IMG/VR virus record: IMGVR_UViG_3300020152_000037
Span: 1 to 43,195 of that record
Origin: a virus
Reading direction: 5' to 3' (one strand)
DNA length: 43,195 bases
Below, piece by piece: positions 22,216 through 31,218 of the stretch. A program made the position numbers and the translations under genes. Every line of letters begins with the position of its first letter. Positions within the stretch are counted from its first letter, which is position 1. A model generated the notes under the pieces. That model did not search any database. It was not told the DNA's origin and saw only the letters and a list, made by a program, of their open reading frames with translations.

Positions 22216-23483
22216 TATTTACCTGAGCCAAAGTACAGCTGCATATACATTAAGAGTGCCTGATGTGTAACAGGATCGATCTCCTGCCTACGCAGCATTT
22301 CATCAGCCTGTGCCATATACCATTCAGGAGTAGTTTCAACAAAACTACCAGGAACAGGATTACGCTTATCTTCAACTTTACCATAAACTGCTTCTGGAGA
22401 ACGTTGTAATCTAGTAAACGCACCAGCCACAGATTGCTGAGCTTCAGGCGGTAACTGACTTAAATAAGTATCAGGAGTTAAGGGCTGTTGCTTAGAACCT
22501 GCCTGCATTTGTCCTTGCAACATCTGCCAAAGCATTTCTTGCCTACGTCCGGCTTCACTTTGAGCGGCCTGTTGCTGTTGTGCTAACAATCCTTGAGCCT
22601 GTCCCAGCTGATCCATATAAGCAGACTGAATACCAGAACTTCTCTCAGCTTCAACCTGACGTAAGTAATCCTGTAACTGAGTAAGCATATCTGTAGAAAT
22701 TTCATTACCAGCCATAGTTGCCACAGGGCTACCCTGCCGATAATAGGTGGCATCCATTTGACCGATATCCATGTATCGTTGTTCTTGCTGTGCTTGATTC
22801 TGCGATGCAGCAGTTAAAGCTTCCTGTACTGGAGCCTGTTGTTCTTCCATTACTTCAGGAAGTGCAGCTTCAATACCTAGCTGCTTAAACAGATCTCCTT
22901 GTTCCTTAGAGACTCTAGAATAACTACCTTCAATATTACTTCTAAGCTGCCCGTAAAGTCCTTCAATTTCTTCCTGAGCAGCTTTAGCTTGTGCAACTTG
23001 TTCTGGAGCTAAGCGTTCATAATCATTAGCTAATGCACGATACATTTCTTGAACATCTTTAGTTGCACGCTCACCTTGACTTTGGGCTCGCTGTGCGCGT
23101 TCATCGTAAATAGGATCAATAGCTCTACGAACTTGATTCATTAAATCTTCAGTATCAATACCCGTAGGCATATTAACAGGAGACTGTAGCTGACTTACAA
23201 GCTGCTCATACAAACTAGCCATAGGATCTTGTTGCTGCTGTTGACCTCCTAACTGAGAAATAATACTACCAATACCACTTCCGAAGAGATTGCCCTGGTC
23301 TCTAAACTGAGGAGTTGTAGGACGGGCACCTGTACGATTCTGAGTTAATAAATTAAAAGCAGCAAGCGGTCCTGAGATTACAGGGGAAATTTTACTAGCT
23401 GCTCGTACTCCCTGCTGTACCCGGGGACTACGAGTTAACCTAGCTAATCTATCAGCAATCCCAGGATCGAAAATACTAGCCAT
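22215..23483 (-). CDS. Gln-rich coiled-coil virion protein, 422 aa
   Basis: ATG 23483 (MASIFDPGIADRLARL) is chosen because it follows the upstream stop and GGGG; a TTG at 23495 is weaker. The protein is rich in glutamine (QLGGQQQQQDP, LLAQQQQAAQSE) and predicted mostly helical, with coiled-coil-type stretches. It is probably an internal or ejection protein acting with the 1224-residue protein next to it. No enzyme motif is visible. Confidence 0.65.
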   Translation of the reverse strand: MASIFDPGIADRLARLTRSPRVQQGVRAASKISPVISGPLAAFNLLTQNRTGARPTTPQFRDQGNLFGSGIGSIISQLGGQQQQQDPMASLYEQLVSQLQSPVNMPTGIDTEDLMNQVRRAIDPIYDERAQRAQSQGERATKDVQEMYRALANDYERLAPEQVAQAKAAQEEIEGLYGQLRSNIEGSYSRVSKEQGDLFKQLGIEAALPEVMEEQQAPVQEALTAASQNQAQQEQRYMDIGQMDATYYRQGSPVATMAGNEISTDMLTQLQDYLRQVEAERSSGIQSAYMDQLGQAQGLLAQQQQAAQSEAGRRQEMLWQMLQGQMQAGSKQQPLTPDTYLSQLPPEAQQSVAGAFTRLQRSPEAVYGKVEDKRNPVPGSFVETTPEWYMAQADEMLRRQEIDPVTHQALLMYMQLYFGSGK

Positions 23484-23484
23484 A

Positions 23485-24192
23485 TTAGGCCCCAATCTTG
23501 TACTTAGCTGCCCGCCTCTGAAGTGCTTCCTGCTTGGCAGCCTCTAAAGCTAAGTCATTCTCACGACGGTAATTCTTCTCTTGACCAAGTAAATCAGCTA
23601 AAAGTGCGGCCTGCTGCTGTTCTAATGCAGTCTGCTGCTCCTGGAACTGCTTCTGAAAACGTCCTTGCTCTTCACCATAAAGACCTGACTGAATAAGTCC
23701 ACGAGAAGCAAATTCATTGCGTAAATCTTCAAGTTGCTGCGTACGATCGCGTTCCATACTTGATTTAGTCATGGTAAACTGTGTTCCAGCTTCACCCCGA
23801 CGACGCCCTAGCTCACTAATAAAATCAGCAAGACTACGCTGCCCACCACGAACAACATTCTGATAAGCAGCATCAGTACCTAAATAAGCATTTAAGCTGG
23901 GAACACTAGGAGCTTTAGGAGCTTTCGGAGTACTAGCGCGACCTCCGCCTCCACCACCCGATGATCCCCTATTTGAAGAACTACGAGAAGACGAACTCCT
24001 ACTCGAAGAACTTCTTCCAGAAGAAGAACTACGCCGTGAAGACGAACTAGCCTTACGAGTAGTCTTTGCAGCCCTAGAAACAGAACGTCCTACAGAACTA
24101 CCGCTAGTTGCCTTCTTGACAGTACTTCCAACAACTCTACCGATAGAGTTGCCAACACTTCCGATACCGCTTCCAATACTTCCAAAAGCCAC
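23485..24192 (-). CDS. Virion protein with Ser/Arg/Gly low-complexity segment, 235 aa
   Basis: The N-terminal 95 residues begin MAFGSIGSGIGSVG and continue with dense SSSSRR/SSSGR repeats and a GGGGGGR run. The C-terminal part is helical (SLADFISELGRRRGEAGTQF ... QEQQTALEQQQAAL). The basic disordered start suits DNA contact inside the capsid or internal tail. Probably an internal virion protein; family unassigned. Confidence 0.6.
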   Translation of the reverse strand: MAFGSIGSGIGSVGNSIGRVVGSTVKKATSGSSVGRSVSRAAKTTRKASSSSRRSSSSGRSSSSRSSSSRSSSNRGSSGGGGGGRASTPKAPKAPSVPSLNAYLGTDAAYQNVVRGGQRSLADFISELGRRRGEAGTQFTMTKSSMERDRTQQLEDLRNEFASRGLIQSGLYGEEQGRFQKQFQEQQTALEQQQAALLADLLGQEKNYRRENDLALEAAKQEALQRRAAKYKIGA

Positions 24193-24206
24193 TGTTTTAC
24201 CCTTTC

Positions 24207-24419
24207 TTAAATAATGCGACCAACATCAGGGCTAGCGTAATTCTGCTGTCCTACAGCCTTTAAACGACGTAAAAGAGCAGTACGTCGAGCCTGATATTTA
24301 AGATCTCTTTCCCTGTGGCCTGTAGGATCTACTGGACCAATATTAGGAGCATCTCTTCCACCGCCGTAAATCTTATCTCCAGCAGCGTAAGGCAGAAATT
24401 GCTTACCTTGATATAACAT
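24207..24419 (-). CDS. Small basic structural-region protein, 70 aa
   Basis: MLYQGKQFLPYAAGDKIYGG is followed by a basic segment RERDLKYQARRTALLRRLKA. A good ribosome-binding site (GGAGGGA) lies upstream on the minus strand. It lies between tail and internal protein genes, so a minor virion component is likely. Confidence 0.6.
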   Translation of the reverse strand: MLYQGKQFLPYAAGDKIYGGGRDAPNIGPVDPTGHRERDLKYQARRTALLRRLKAVGQQNYASPDVGRII

Positions 24420-24427
24420 TTCCCTCC

Positions 24428-26002
24428 TTACGTAACCTTAGCGCTAACTAGCTGCTTAACACCTACAACAGCTACATACTGGAAAATCTTAGCAGGTCTT
24501 GTAGGTGTTCCATCCGTGATTAAACGAACAGAAAAGTTAGCTTTTCTAAATCTCATAGTCTTGCCAAACTTAATCATCTTATTGGTATTCTCAATGTCAT
24601 CACCAGGTACAAGTTCTGAATAAACAGTTGCTTCTGTAGTAGGACTAGACCAAGTACCCAGATCTGCCCATGTCTCAGTTGTTAGCATATCCCAGGTTAC
24701 AGAATTAATAAGAGTAATAGGAGTAATAGAACCTAGTACATCATCACCTGTACGAACATCGGCACCCCACCAGAACAATTTCTTATAGCGTACTGGATCT
24801 GCCATGTCATAATCTTTAGTAGTTGCAATGCAGTAGAAACTGTGTAGTCCTGTACCTTCAGCAGCACCACCTGTTCTACCATCTACAATTTTAATTACCT
24901 TGTATCCGTTAGCAGATACGTCGAAAGAGTAGCCAGTATAGTAGCTATCAAGACCAGAACCAGATAAGTCTCTAGCCCGAATAAGAGGACCGAAAATATG
25001 CCACTCAATAATAGAAGTGGAATCCGTTTTAGACCACTCACTCCAAGTCCTCGTTCTTAGTTGGAACGAATAGGTACGATTGTAGTATCTAACAATTAAA
25101 CGTTCTCCTAGCGTACTTAAGCTCTGATTTTCATACCGAGCAGTCGTCCCAGATGGTAACGCATTATCAAATACAAGGGGAACCTTAAGGTTAAGAAGAG
25201 AAAAGTTATAGTTCGTAATTTCGTAAACTTTGTTTCGGTGCATTGCGTAAACAGTATTTTCATACTGTACTACTCCTAAACTTCCGGTAGATCCAACTAC
25301 AGGATTAATTTCACGCAAGATAGCATCTACGGGATCTAAGTCATAGGCAAGAACGTGCGTACTTTCACCTTTGAAGAGAAGTAGATTATCCTGATAAACA
25401 ATAACATTGTTAAGCGTATCACCATCTCCAGGCTGTACATCAATAAAGCTAGTACCTGGCCATGTAGTAAAATCAGCAGATTGTGAGAACGTAAGTCTAG
25501 AAGCATTAGTAGTTGCTGATTCTCCTGGAACACAATAAAGTCTATTCTTGTGAACTGTGCATTTTTCAGCTCTAGGCATTGCTGCAACTGCTACAGCTCC
25601 ACCACCAACAGTCCATGACATACCACCATTAGCACTACCAGGAGTAGCAGGTAACCATACAGTATTATTATAAACTTCCATAGTCTTGCATTCACGCGAT
25701 AAACCACCAGGAGCTAATTGCGTCCACGTAGTTCCCGCATTAGAGCTAACATATGTACCGCCAGCCCTAGTAGCAAAAAGATAAAGAACACCGCTAAATA
25801 CGACAGAGCCAAAAATAAGTAAACGTTCATTATTTGCCCCCTGCACTGTCACCTGAATAGCTGGTCTACTAACTAAAGAGCCATCAATGTCTAGTTCAAA
25901 ATTTAAGAGATCGATAAGTTCATCATCTTTAACAAGAACAGGATCGGAGCTGATATTTAGACCACCTGAGAAGGGACCTAATCTGAGAATCTCAGTAGGC
26001 AT
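24428..26002 (-). CDS. Tail protein, beta-rich (524 aa)
   Basis: The N-terminus LGPFSGGLNISSDPVLVKDD and LLNFELDIDGSLVSRPAI match the beginning of phage tail/collar proteins that build a propeller-like ring. The rest is beta-rich with repeated aromatic strands (YLFATRAGGTYVSSNAG). It follows the adaptor genes, consistent with the short-tail tube or stabilisation protein. A good AGGAGG precedes the start on the minus strand. Confidence 0.65.
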   Translation of the reverse strand: MPTEILRLGPFSGGLNISSDPVLVKDDELIDLLNFELDIDGSLVSRPAIQVTVQGANNERLLIFGSVVFSGVLYLFATRAGGTYVSSNAGTTWTQLAPGGLSRECKTMEVYNNTVWLPATPGSANGGMSWTVGGGAVAVAAMPRAEKCTVHKNRLYCVPGESATTNASRLTFSQSADFTTWPGTSFIDVQPGDGDTLNNVIVYQDNLLLFKGESTHVLAYDLDPVDAILREINPVVGSTGSLGVVQYENTVYAMHRNKVYEITNYNFSLLNLKVPLVFDNALPSGTTARYENQSLSTLGERLIVRYYNRTYSFQLRTRTWSEWSKTDSTSIIEWHIFGPLIRARDLSGSGLDSYYTGYSFDVSANGYKVIKIVDGRTGGAAEGTGLHSFYCIATTKDYDMADPVRYKKLFWWGADVRTGDDVLGSITPITLINSVTWDMLTTETWADLGTWSSPTTEATVYSELVPGDDIENTNKMIKFGKTMRFRKANFSVRLITDGTPTRPAKIFQYVAVVGVKQLVSAKVT

Positions 26003-26010
26003 ATTACCTC

Positions 26011-26664
26011 CTATAGGTCATCCGCGAGTACGGTGATTGTTGGATATGTTGCAGTAGCTTCCGTAGTTTCTCGAGTTTTAAGTAAATTCATATCACCCTG
26101 AAAATCTGCTCTGTACATCTGAGCAGGCTCATGATCTTCATCTAATTGACTAGCTTGCCACAGGCAGTACTTGACTACTGTATTGTGATAGATAAGAGGA
26201 AGAGCTAAGTTATCGGCAACAGTTACAACATCAGTAGGTTTCTGATTATATAGTACCTTTAAACCATCCGCCACAGAGTACTCAGGTGTAGGAAAAAGGA
26301 TAACCTTACCCTCGTACATAGTGAAAAACTGAGGGTTGCCATTATTGTAGGCGCTACCATCCCAGCCATCAATGGAGTCATCAAACTCTTGCATATTCTT
26401 GTATTTAAGGGCACGGAAGCTGAGCATGTCACTAAACTTATAACGTAAAGATCGAATAAGGAGTAAATCAGCTGGCATTACATATGTAGACTGAGTTGCT
26501 ACAAGATCAATTAGATCTGACTTCTGTAGTGCACCATCGTTGTGTTTGACAATTTCTACTTGAGCGTCATTAATCCATCGAATGATGTCATCATTGGTAA
26601 CTTGTACTGCTGCTTCATCACCAAATGTTCGCCGAATACGAGTTACGATATCCTGTACGTTCAT
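26011..26664 (-). CDS. Tail adaptor (gp4-like), 217 aa
   Basis: The protein begins MNVQDIVTRIRRTFGD, followed by NDDIIRWINDAQVEIV and later YVMPADLLLIRSLRYK. These features match the gp4-like head-to-tail adaptor proteins of P22-type phages, which bind the underside of the portal. It starts by ATGA overlap with the upstream gene. It supports a short-tailed particle. Confidence 0.75.
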   Translation of the reverse strand: MNVQDIVTRIRRTFGDEAAVQVTNDDIIRWINDAQVEIVKHNDGALQKSDLIDLVATQSTYVMPADLLLIRSLRYKFSDMLSFRALKYKNMQEFDDSIDGWDGSAYNNGNPQFFTMYEGKVILFPTPEYSVADGLKVLYNQKPTDVVTVADNLALPLIYHNTVVKYCLWQASQLDEDHEPAQMYRADFQGDMNLLKTRETTEATATYPTITVLADDL

Positions 26665-27128
26665 TTGCGTACTCGCCTCTGTGGCGTAATATCAATATGC
26701 TGCTTTTTAGGACCGAGATCTCTAAATTCATCATCATAGATTTTACCATTATGGGTCCAGCGACTCTTAGTGTTCTTAATAATAAATGCTGAAAAATCCA
26801 TCATAGCTTCTCTACGCTCTAAGTGTTCTTTAAGCCGTAATACTTCAACAGCTCTGTTAGCTGCATCTAAGCGTCCAACTACATCACCATGCTTGAGATC
26901 CATACTCCAAAGACGAGTAAGAATCTCCTGAGGATTCGCTAAGGAATCTGCATACATGACAATCTTTTTATTACGATCGTCTACAATACGAAAAACCTTA
27001 GTTTTATCATTTAATTTGTGGATCTCTGATGGAGGTACAGCTTCTAAAAATAAGTAAGGGTCGTAATCATTTACGATCTCCGCCAAGCGTTGAAACTCAG
27101 CGGAGACCCAAACGTCAGCTAGTGACAT
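26661..27128 (-). CDS. Head-completion/structural-region protein, 155 aa
   Basis: No named family recognised. The protein starts MSLADVWVSAEFQRL, has a central RIVDDRNKKIVMYADSL, and ends with a basic tail (DITPQRRVRK). The place between capsid genes and gp4-like adaptor suggests a head-completion or connector role. It is coupled downstream by ATGA. Confidence 0.6.
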   Translation of the reverse strand: MSLADVWVSAEFQRLAEIVNDYDPYLFLEAVPPSEIHKLNDKTKVFRIVDDRNKKIVMYADSLANPQEILTRLWSMDLKHGDVVGRLDAANRAVEVLRLKEHLERREAMMDFSAFIIKNTKSRWTHNGKIYDDEFRDLGPKKQHIDITPQRRVRK

Positions 27129-27133
27129 TTAAA

Positions 27134-27805
27134 TTAATCTGCCAGGTTCTCAGGAACAGGCTGCTTAATACCCTTGTCGTCGTTCTCATTCTCAGTTGCA
27201 AAAACCATCTGAGTACGAGCAACCTGGACTTCTCCACGCTCTGTACCCGTACCAACTGCACGATTGTAGTTATCACGTGCAATATCCGGGTGAAGATGGG
27301 TACCAGAAGGAATCTGATAATTTCCCATAGCGGCATGCGCCATAACATTGGGGTTTTCGTCAACCTCCTTCGGAACTTCATCGCTAATACCGTACCGCTG
27401 CTGAGTCTCCTTAGGAGTTTCAGCAGACATGTCCGCAGGAGTCTTATTAATAACGTTAGCCTGCGGAATAGTTACACCGTTAGTATTTCCGAACGGGTCG
27501 TTATCGTTAGAACCTTCAGAACCAGCCTGGTTGTCAGTACCCTTTTCAGGAATACGAACTACTCCCCCACCAGGAGCAGTTTCCTCGTTCTCGTCATCCT
27601 CGTTCTCGTCATCTCGATCGAACTCTTCATCGTTCGAATCGTTATTGTCAGAATCCTTGTTAGTGTCATCCTTGCTGTCATCATCATTGTTGACAACAGG
27701 ATTCGGCTCCTTGTCTTCCGTAACAGTGCTGTCGTTGTCATTATCGGACTGCATCATCTCAGCTAAAGACTTAATCGGAGGACTAGCCTTCTTAGCAGGA
27801 GTCAT
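27134..27805 (-). CDS. Highly acidic, Asp/Asn-rich structural-region protein, 223 aa
   Basis: ATG 27805 follows GAAAGGAAAGG and is preferred to an upstream start in the previous spacer. Residues about 18-75 are a nearly continuous Asp/Asn/Glu/Ser run (NNDDDSKDDTNKDSD, EDDENEE). The later half is ordinary (NPNVMAHAAMGNYQIPSG). Such acidic disordered regions may coat or neutralise basic virion parts or regulate assembly. No family recognised. Confidence 0.7.
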   Translation of the reverse strand: MTPAKKASPPIKSLAEMMQSDNDNDSTVTEDKEPNPVVNNDDDSKDDTNKDSDNNDSNDEEFDRDDENEDDENEETAPGGGVVRIPEKGTDNQAGSEGSNDNDPFGNTNGVTIPQANVINKTPADMSAETPKETQQRYGISDEVPKEVDENPNVMAHAAMGNYQIPSGTHLHPDIARDNYNRAVGTGTERGEVQVARTQMVFATENENDDKGIKQPVPENLAD

Positions 27806-27861
27806 TACCTTTCCTTTCAGCAGGTAAGAGTGGCCGCAGATTACTACGGCCACTCTTTAAC

Positions 27862-28131
27862 TTAATCCATCTTGTCGTGCTTTTCCTTATCCATACAATC
27901 ACAGCCATATACCGGACTCCAAGTTGGACAAATTGACATGATAGAAAAACTATGCTTGCAGGGATGATTATATGCTTCTTTCCCACATTTACATCGTGTA
28001 GGATCGTGCCAGTATCTAACTAATTCTTTACATGTAGTACAAACAAGAAAAGGATTCGCAAAACCAACTAGCACATGAGACTTCTCTCTCATATGCATAA
28101 CACCATTAAAGGGTGTAGGCTCGTTGGGCAT
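27862..28131 (-). CDS. Cys/His-rich zinc-binding protein in the head gene cluster, 89 aa
   Basis: Start chosen at ATG 28131 (MPNEPTPFNG), which overlaps the preceding gene by 26 nt; the longer frame lies deep inside that gene. It contains CTTCKEL, TRCKCGKEAYNHPCKHS and GCDC, enough ligands for two zinc ions. Zinc proteins within late head genes are unusual. Function unknown. Confidence 0.65.
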   Translation of the reverse strand: MPNEPTPFNGVMHMREKSHVLVGFANPFLVCTTCKELVRYWHDPTRCKCGKEAYNHPCKHSFSIMSICPTWSPVYGCDCMDKEKHDKMD

Positions 28132-28441
28132 ATAGATTAGCGGAAGCAGTATCGGAAGCACCTGTGGCGGTAGCTAACTGGATGGAAATACTATCTGTAC
28201 TATTTAAAATATCTACAATAACAGGACCAAAAGATTCAGATCCTGAAGCAGCATTAGTAACAGTAAGAACAGTTGTTGAACCAACTAATAACTTACAACC
28301 ATCGATTAAAGTATGACGAACTGTTCCCCAGACTTTCCATCTACCTTTACCAGGAGTAGCAATAGATGCAACGACGGTGTTAGCAGCTACACTATTCCCA
28401 GCGGAACCTGAGGCATATTTAGTTAGTTCTTCAACAGCCAT
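28106..28441 (-). CDS. Small head decoration-like protein, 111 aa
   Basis: This beta-rich, Ala/Ser/Thr/Val-rich protein (VVASIATPGKGRWKVWG, VLTVTNAASGSESFG, SISIQLATATGASDT) starts 1 nt from the capsid stop. Size, composition and position fit a capsid decoration or stabilisation protein. No family proven. Confidence 0.6.
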   Translation of the reverse strand: MAVEELTKYASGSAGNSVAANTVVASIATPGKGRWKVWGTVRHTLIDGCKLLVGSTTVLTVTNAASGSESFGPVIVDILNSTDSISIQLATATGASDTASANLYAQRAYTL

Positions 28442-28442
28442 C

Positions 28443-29663
28443 TTAGGCCTCGATAATACCTGTGATCATACCGTGCGAGTTACGACGGTGAGTACCAAGC
28501 TGCCAGTACTTGAACATACGAGCACGATAAGCATCATACTCACCAGAAGAGTCAATTAAGCGCTGCCACATATTACCATCACGGTTCATCCAAGACCAGT
28601 CACCGTTCTGGTAAATCTTAATTTCCTTCTCATTCATCCAGTACATACGTCCAGGCTGGCAATCGAAATCCGCAACAATCGGAATCTCGCCATTATCAGT
28701 CGTAAACGCAATACCGCTAAATCCACCAGTGAACTTAGTAGTGTTAACATAACGCCGCTGCTGCTCCAGAAGATTAGCATAAGCGCGACGAACACCAAGA
28801 GAAGTAAATGCCACAGTGGGGGCACCACCGCGAGTACGCATCTTATCAACCATATTTAACATACGGCCTTCAGAAATAGCGCCAGCAGTAGAGTCCATAT
28901 TACCGGTCCACGTAGAGTGCGTAATACCATAAAGAGCACCAGTACCGGTACCAAGAGCATTCGTAGCAGTTAAACCAGCAACAATCTGCTCGAAACCAAC
29001 AGGCTCCTTACTACGAGAACCCGTACGAGTCATAAAGTCACCAACAGCAACAGCAGTAACCGTAGAACCAAGAGTTACAGTGAAGACACCAGCGGCTTCA
29101 GTAATATCAGTAATTTCAATGTTAGCATTATTCAGAACAGGAACAGAGTTGGTGTCTGTGGCATCGTAAAGATCCACAAACATACCAACTTCAAGGTACT
29201 GCGCATTGCTAGTAACAAAAGTAGTCGTAGAACCGGAAGACGCAACTGCGAGAATTCCAGTACTCGTACCATAAACCTGCCGGTTGGTCTCTTTCTTAAG
29301 ACCTTCCCGCATTCCGTTAACTTCCTGGTCTAAAACAGACGCAAAAGCCTGAGCATTGCTATCAGCTAACTCAAAAGTCTGACCAGAAAGCTGGATAGCA
29401 CCGTAGTTGTAAGAAAGATTGAGCTGAGCCGAACGATAATCCTGAGTCTTCGGGTTCGGCAGAGCTTCCATTTCATTACGAGCACCGATACCGTGGTTAC
29501 GCTTAACTCGCACAGCGAATCGAACGTACTTACCACCGATACCATCGGTTTCGACACCCTCGTTAGTCTTTTCAATACGAGAGATAGTAATAACTTCAGA
29601 CTGCAACTGATCCCGAACGCGAGGCTCGTAAACCTCTTTTAGAATCTGAGTAGCGGTCGTCAT
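28443..29663 (-). CDS. Major capsid protein
   Basis: The 406-residue protein begins MTTATQILKEVYEPRVRDQL and has GGKYVRFAVRVKRNHGIGA, LNLSYNYGAIQLSGQ, and KKETNRQVYGTSTGI. The later part contains DCQPGRMYWMNEKEIKIYQN. These are features of an HK97-fold capsid protein, and the position downstream of the scaffold gene fits. The nearest Shine-Dalgarno (GGAGG) lies about 20 nt upstream of the ATG, farther than usual. Expected to form the shell. Confidence 0.85.
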   Translation of the reverse strand: MTTATQILKEVYEPRVRDQLQSEVITISRIEKTNEGVETDGIGGKYVRFAVRVKRNHGIGARNEMEALPNPKTQDYRSAQLNLSYNYGAIQLSGQTFELADSNAQAFASVLDQEVNGMREGLKKETNRQVYGTSTGILAVASSGSTTTFVTSNAQYLEVGMFVDLYDATDTNSVPVLNNANIEITDITEAAGVFTVTLGSTVTAVAVGDFMTRTGSRSKEPVGFEQIVAGLTATNALGTGTGALYGITHSTWTGNMDSTAGAISEGRMLNMVDKMRTRGGAPTVAFTSLGVRRAYANLLEQQRRYVNTTKFTGGFSGIAFTTDNGEIPIVADFDCQPGRMYWMNEKEIKIYQNGDWSWMNRDGNMWQRLIDSSGEYDAYRARMFKYWQLGTHRRNSHGMITGIIEA

Positions 29664-29740
29664 TGTAGTAGTAATAGCTACTGCCCTCCAATTAGGCTGT
29701 TAACAAAAAGGTTCTATAGGAGTTTAAGCTACAACTACGT

Positions 29741-29758
29741 TGAGATTTTTAAATCTCA
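29741..29758. other. Hairpin between scaffold and capsid genes
   Basis: TGAGATTT and AAATCTCA form an 8-bp stem around a TT loop in the 110-bp spacer 29664-29773. It may be an attenuator, terminator or message-stabilising element that raises capsid expression relative to scaffold. The rest of the spacer holds no gene. Confidence 0.5.
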
Positions 29759-29773
29759 GTAAAACAAGTACTG

Positions 29774-30499
29774 CTAGCGTTGCTGGTTTGCGTGCTGGAT
29801 CATCTGAGCAACTAAGCTCTTCGTATCCTTTGTATCCAATTTCGTCGGATCGATCGCCTTGGCAGGAATCGCTCCAGTATTACCCATCAACATAGGAGCA
29901 GGACGTCGCTTCCTAAGTTCAGAAACCTTACCCGCATATTCCTGATAAGCCTGCTCAGCAGTTAAATTCTTGTGAATCATACGCATGACGATTTCTTCTT
30001 CATCAAAATCATCACCGTACTTCTGCTTAAGACTATTGAACTCTTTTTCAAGAGCTGCCTCTTGCTCCTGCTGTAATTTCTGAGCAGAAGTCTGCTCTCG
30101 CTGAGCTAAAGCAATCTGAGTAAGAGTTTCAACCTGCTTCTGTAGTGTAGAGATTCGAGGATCATCTTCATCGATATTTTCTTCCATAGTTTCGACAGCT
30201 TCTTTAACTTCCTTAGGCGTAAGACCTAAGTGCTGTCCAAGACTATCGTAAACTTGCTTAGGATTATTTTCAATAACAGAGTAAATGCTAAGAGCAGTAC
30301 CAATAGTCTCCGGGTCTACACCGGACTTGTGAAAGTCTTCATAAGCCTTAAGTGGCTCATACGCATCAATACGCGACTTAAGAAGCGGAGCTAACTCAGC
30401 TCGCTTATCTTCCGGAAATGCTCCTACAATATCGTTCCAGGAAGCATCAAGTCCATCATACAGAGGGACATTATCTCCTGGAGGAGTGGGCTGACCCAT
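29774..30499 (-). CDS. Scaffolding protein, 241 aa
   Basis: An acidic, highly helical protein (AVETMEENIDEDDPRISTLQ, QKLQQEQEAALEKEFNS) with a basic C-terminal third (VSELRKRRPAPML) and a position just upstream of the capsid gene. These are the usual properties of a scaffold that templates procapsid assembly. It starts 1 nt from the preceding stop. Confidence 0.8.
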   Translation of the reverse strand: MGQPTPPGDNVPLYDGLDASWNDIVGAFPEDKRAELAPLLKSRIDAYEPLKAYEDFHKSGVDPETIGTALSIYSVIENNPKQVYDSLGQHLGLTPKEVKEAVETMEENIDEDDPRISTLQKQVETLTQIALAQREQTSAQKLQQEQEAALEKEFNSLKQKYGDDFDEEEIVMRMIHKNLTAEQAYQEYAGKVSELRKRRPAPMLMGNTGAIPAKAIDPTKLDTKDTKSLVAQMIQHANQQR

Positions 30500-30748
30500 T
30501 TACTTTCCTGCTCTCTTCCGTAAAAGCCTATTCTTTAAAGCAGCCTGACGTGCAGCAGCTACTTTATCTGCATTAGGATCAGAAGTAGACTTAATCTTTT
30601 TTAATGACTTAGGCATTACAAAAGGCTTCTTTTCACGACGACCTGCTTCTTCGTCATCATCACCATAAGCAGCATCAGCACGAGACTCAGGAGTTGCACT
30701 AGTTTTCTTATAATAATCAGAATAACCTGTAGCGCGATTCTTAGCCAT
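30500..30748 (-). CDS. Small basic/acidic structural-region protein, 82 aa
   Basis: MAKNRATGYSDYYKKT is followed by an acidic DDDEEAG run and a strongly basic end (KNRLLRKRAGK). It lies between the beta-rich protein and the scaffold. It could be an internal or assembly protein. No family recognised. Confidence 0.65.
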   Translation of the reverse strand: MAKNRATGYSDYYKKTSATPESRADAAYGDDDEEAGRREKKPFVMPKSLKKIKSTSDPNADKVAAARQAALKNRLLRKRAGK

Positions 30749-31218
30749 TAAATAGATCCAGAATCATCAGAAATACGCAACTGGTAATCTTTATCATTTT
30801 CTGTCAAAGTAGCGATACGAGCTGCTGTAAACCCCAAATCAGCAAGCCTTCGATCTTTTTCACCAGTACTATATCCAAGACCAACCTCCTTTATAGTATC
30901 TCCAGAAACAGGAGCAGTAGCCGCAGCGGGTGTAAATGTAACTGTAGTACTAGCAGCAACAGCAATAGCTGTAATTCGGAAGACCTTCTCTTCCTTTAAA
31001 ACACCTGTAGATGTAAATAACTTGAACTCGTCACCGATACGCACAACATTAGTGTTAGTAGCTGGTGCAGCGTTAGCACCAACAATAGTAGTTGTCGTAC
31101 CTGTGGCGTTTGCAGTAAAAACTACAGGTCCACCAACTACACGAGATTCAAAATCATCTTTATAAGTACGACGCTTATCTACATACCCAACTAACTGATC
31201 ACCAAGTTGGTGAGTCAT
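30748..31218 (-). CDS. Beta-rich hypothetical protein, 156 aa
   Basis: The sequence has an Ala/Thr/Val-rich beta region (FTANATGTTTTIVGANAA, AASTTVTFTPAAATAPVSG) and ends with a short helical part (RLADLGFTAARIATL). Placed after the portal gene with its start overlapping that stop. A head-associated or decoration-type role is likely but unproven. Confidence 0.65.
   Translation of the reverse strand: MTHQLGDQLVGYVDKRRTYKDDFESRVVGGPVVFTANATGTTTTIVGANAAPATNTNVVRIGDEFKLFTSTGVLKEEKVFRITAIAVAASTTVTFTPAAATAPVSGDTIKEVGLGYSTGEKDRRLADLGFTAARIATLTENDKDYQLRISDDSGSI

Noticed and set aside
27029-27766. Long + strand frame (245 codons) opposite the acidic gene
   Set aside because: It is the mirror of Asp/Asn/Glu codons, giving Val/Leu/Ile/Ser runs, runs against the operon and has no ribosome-binding site.
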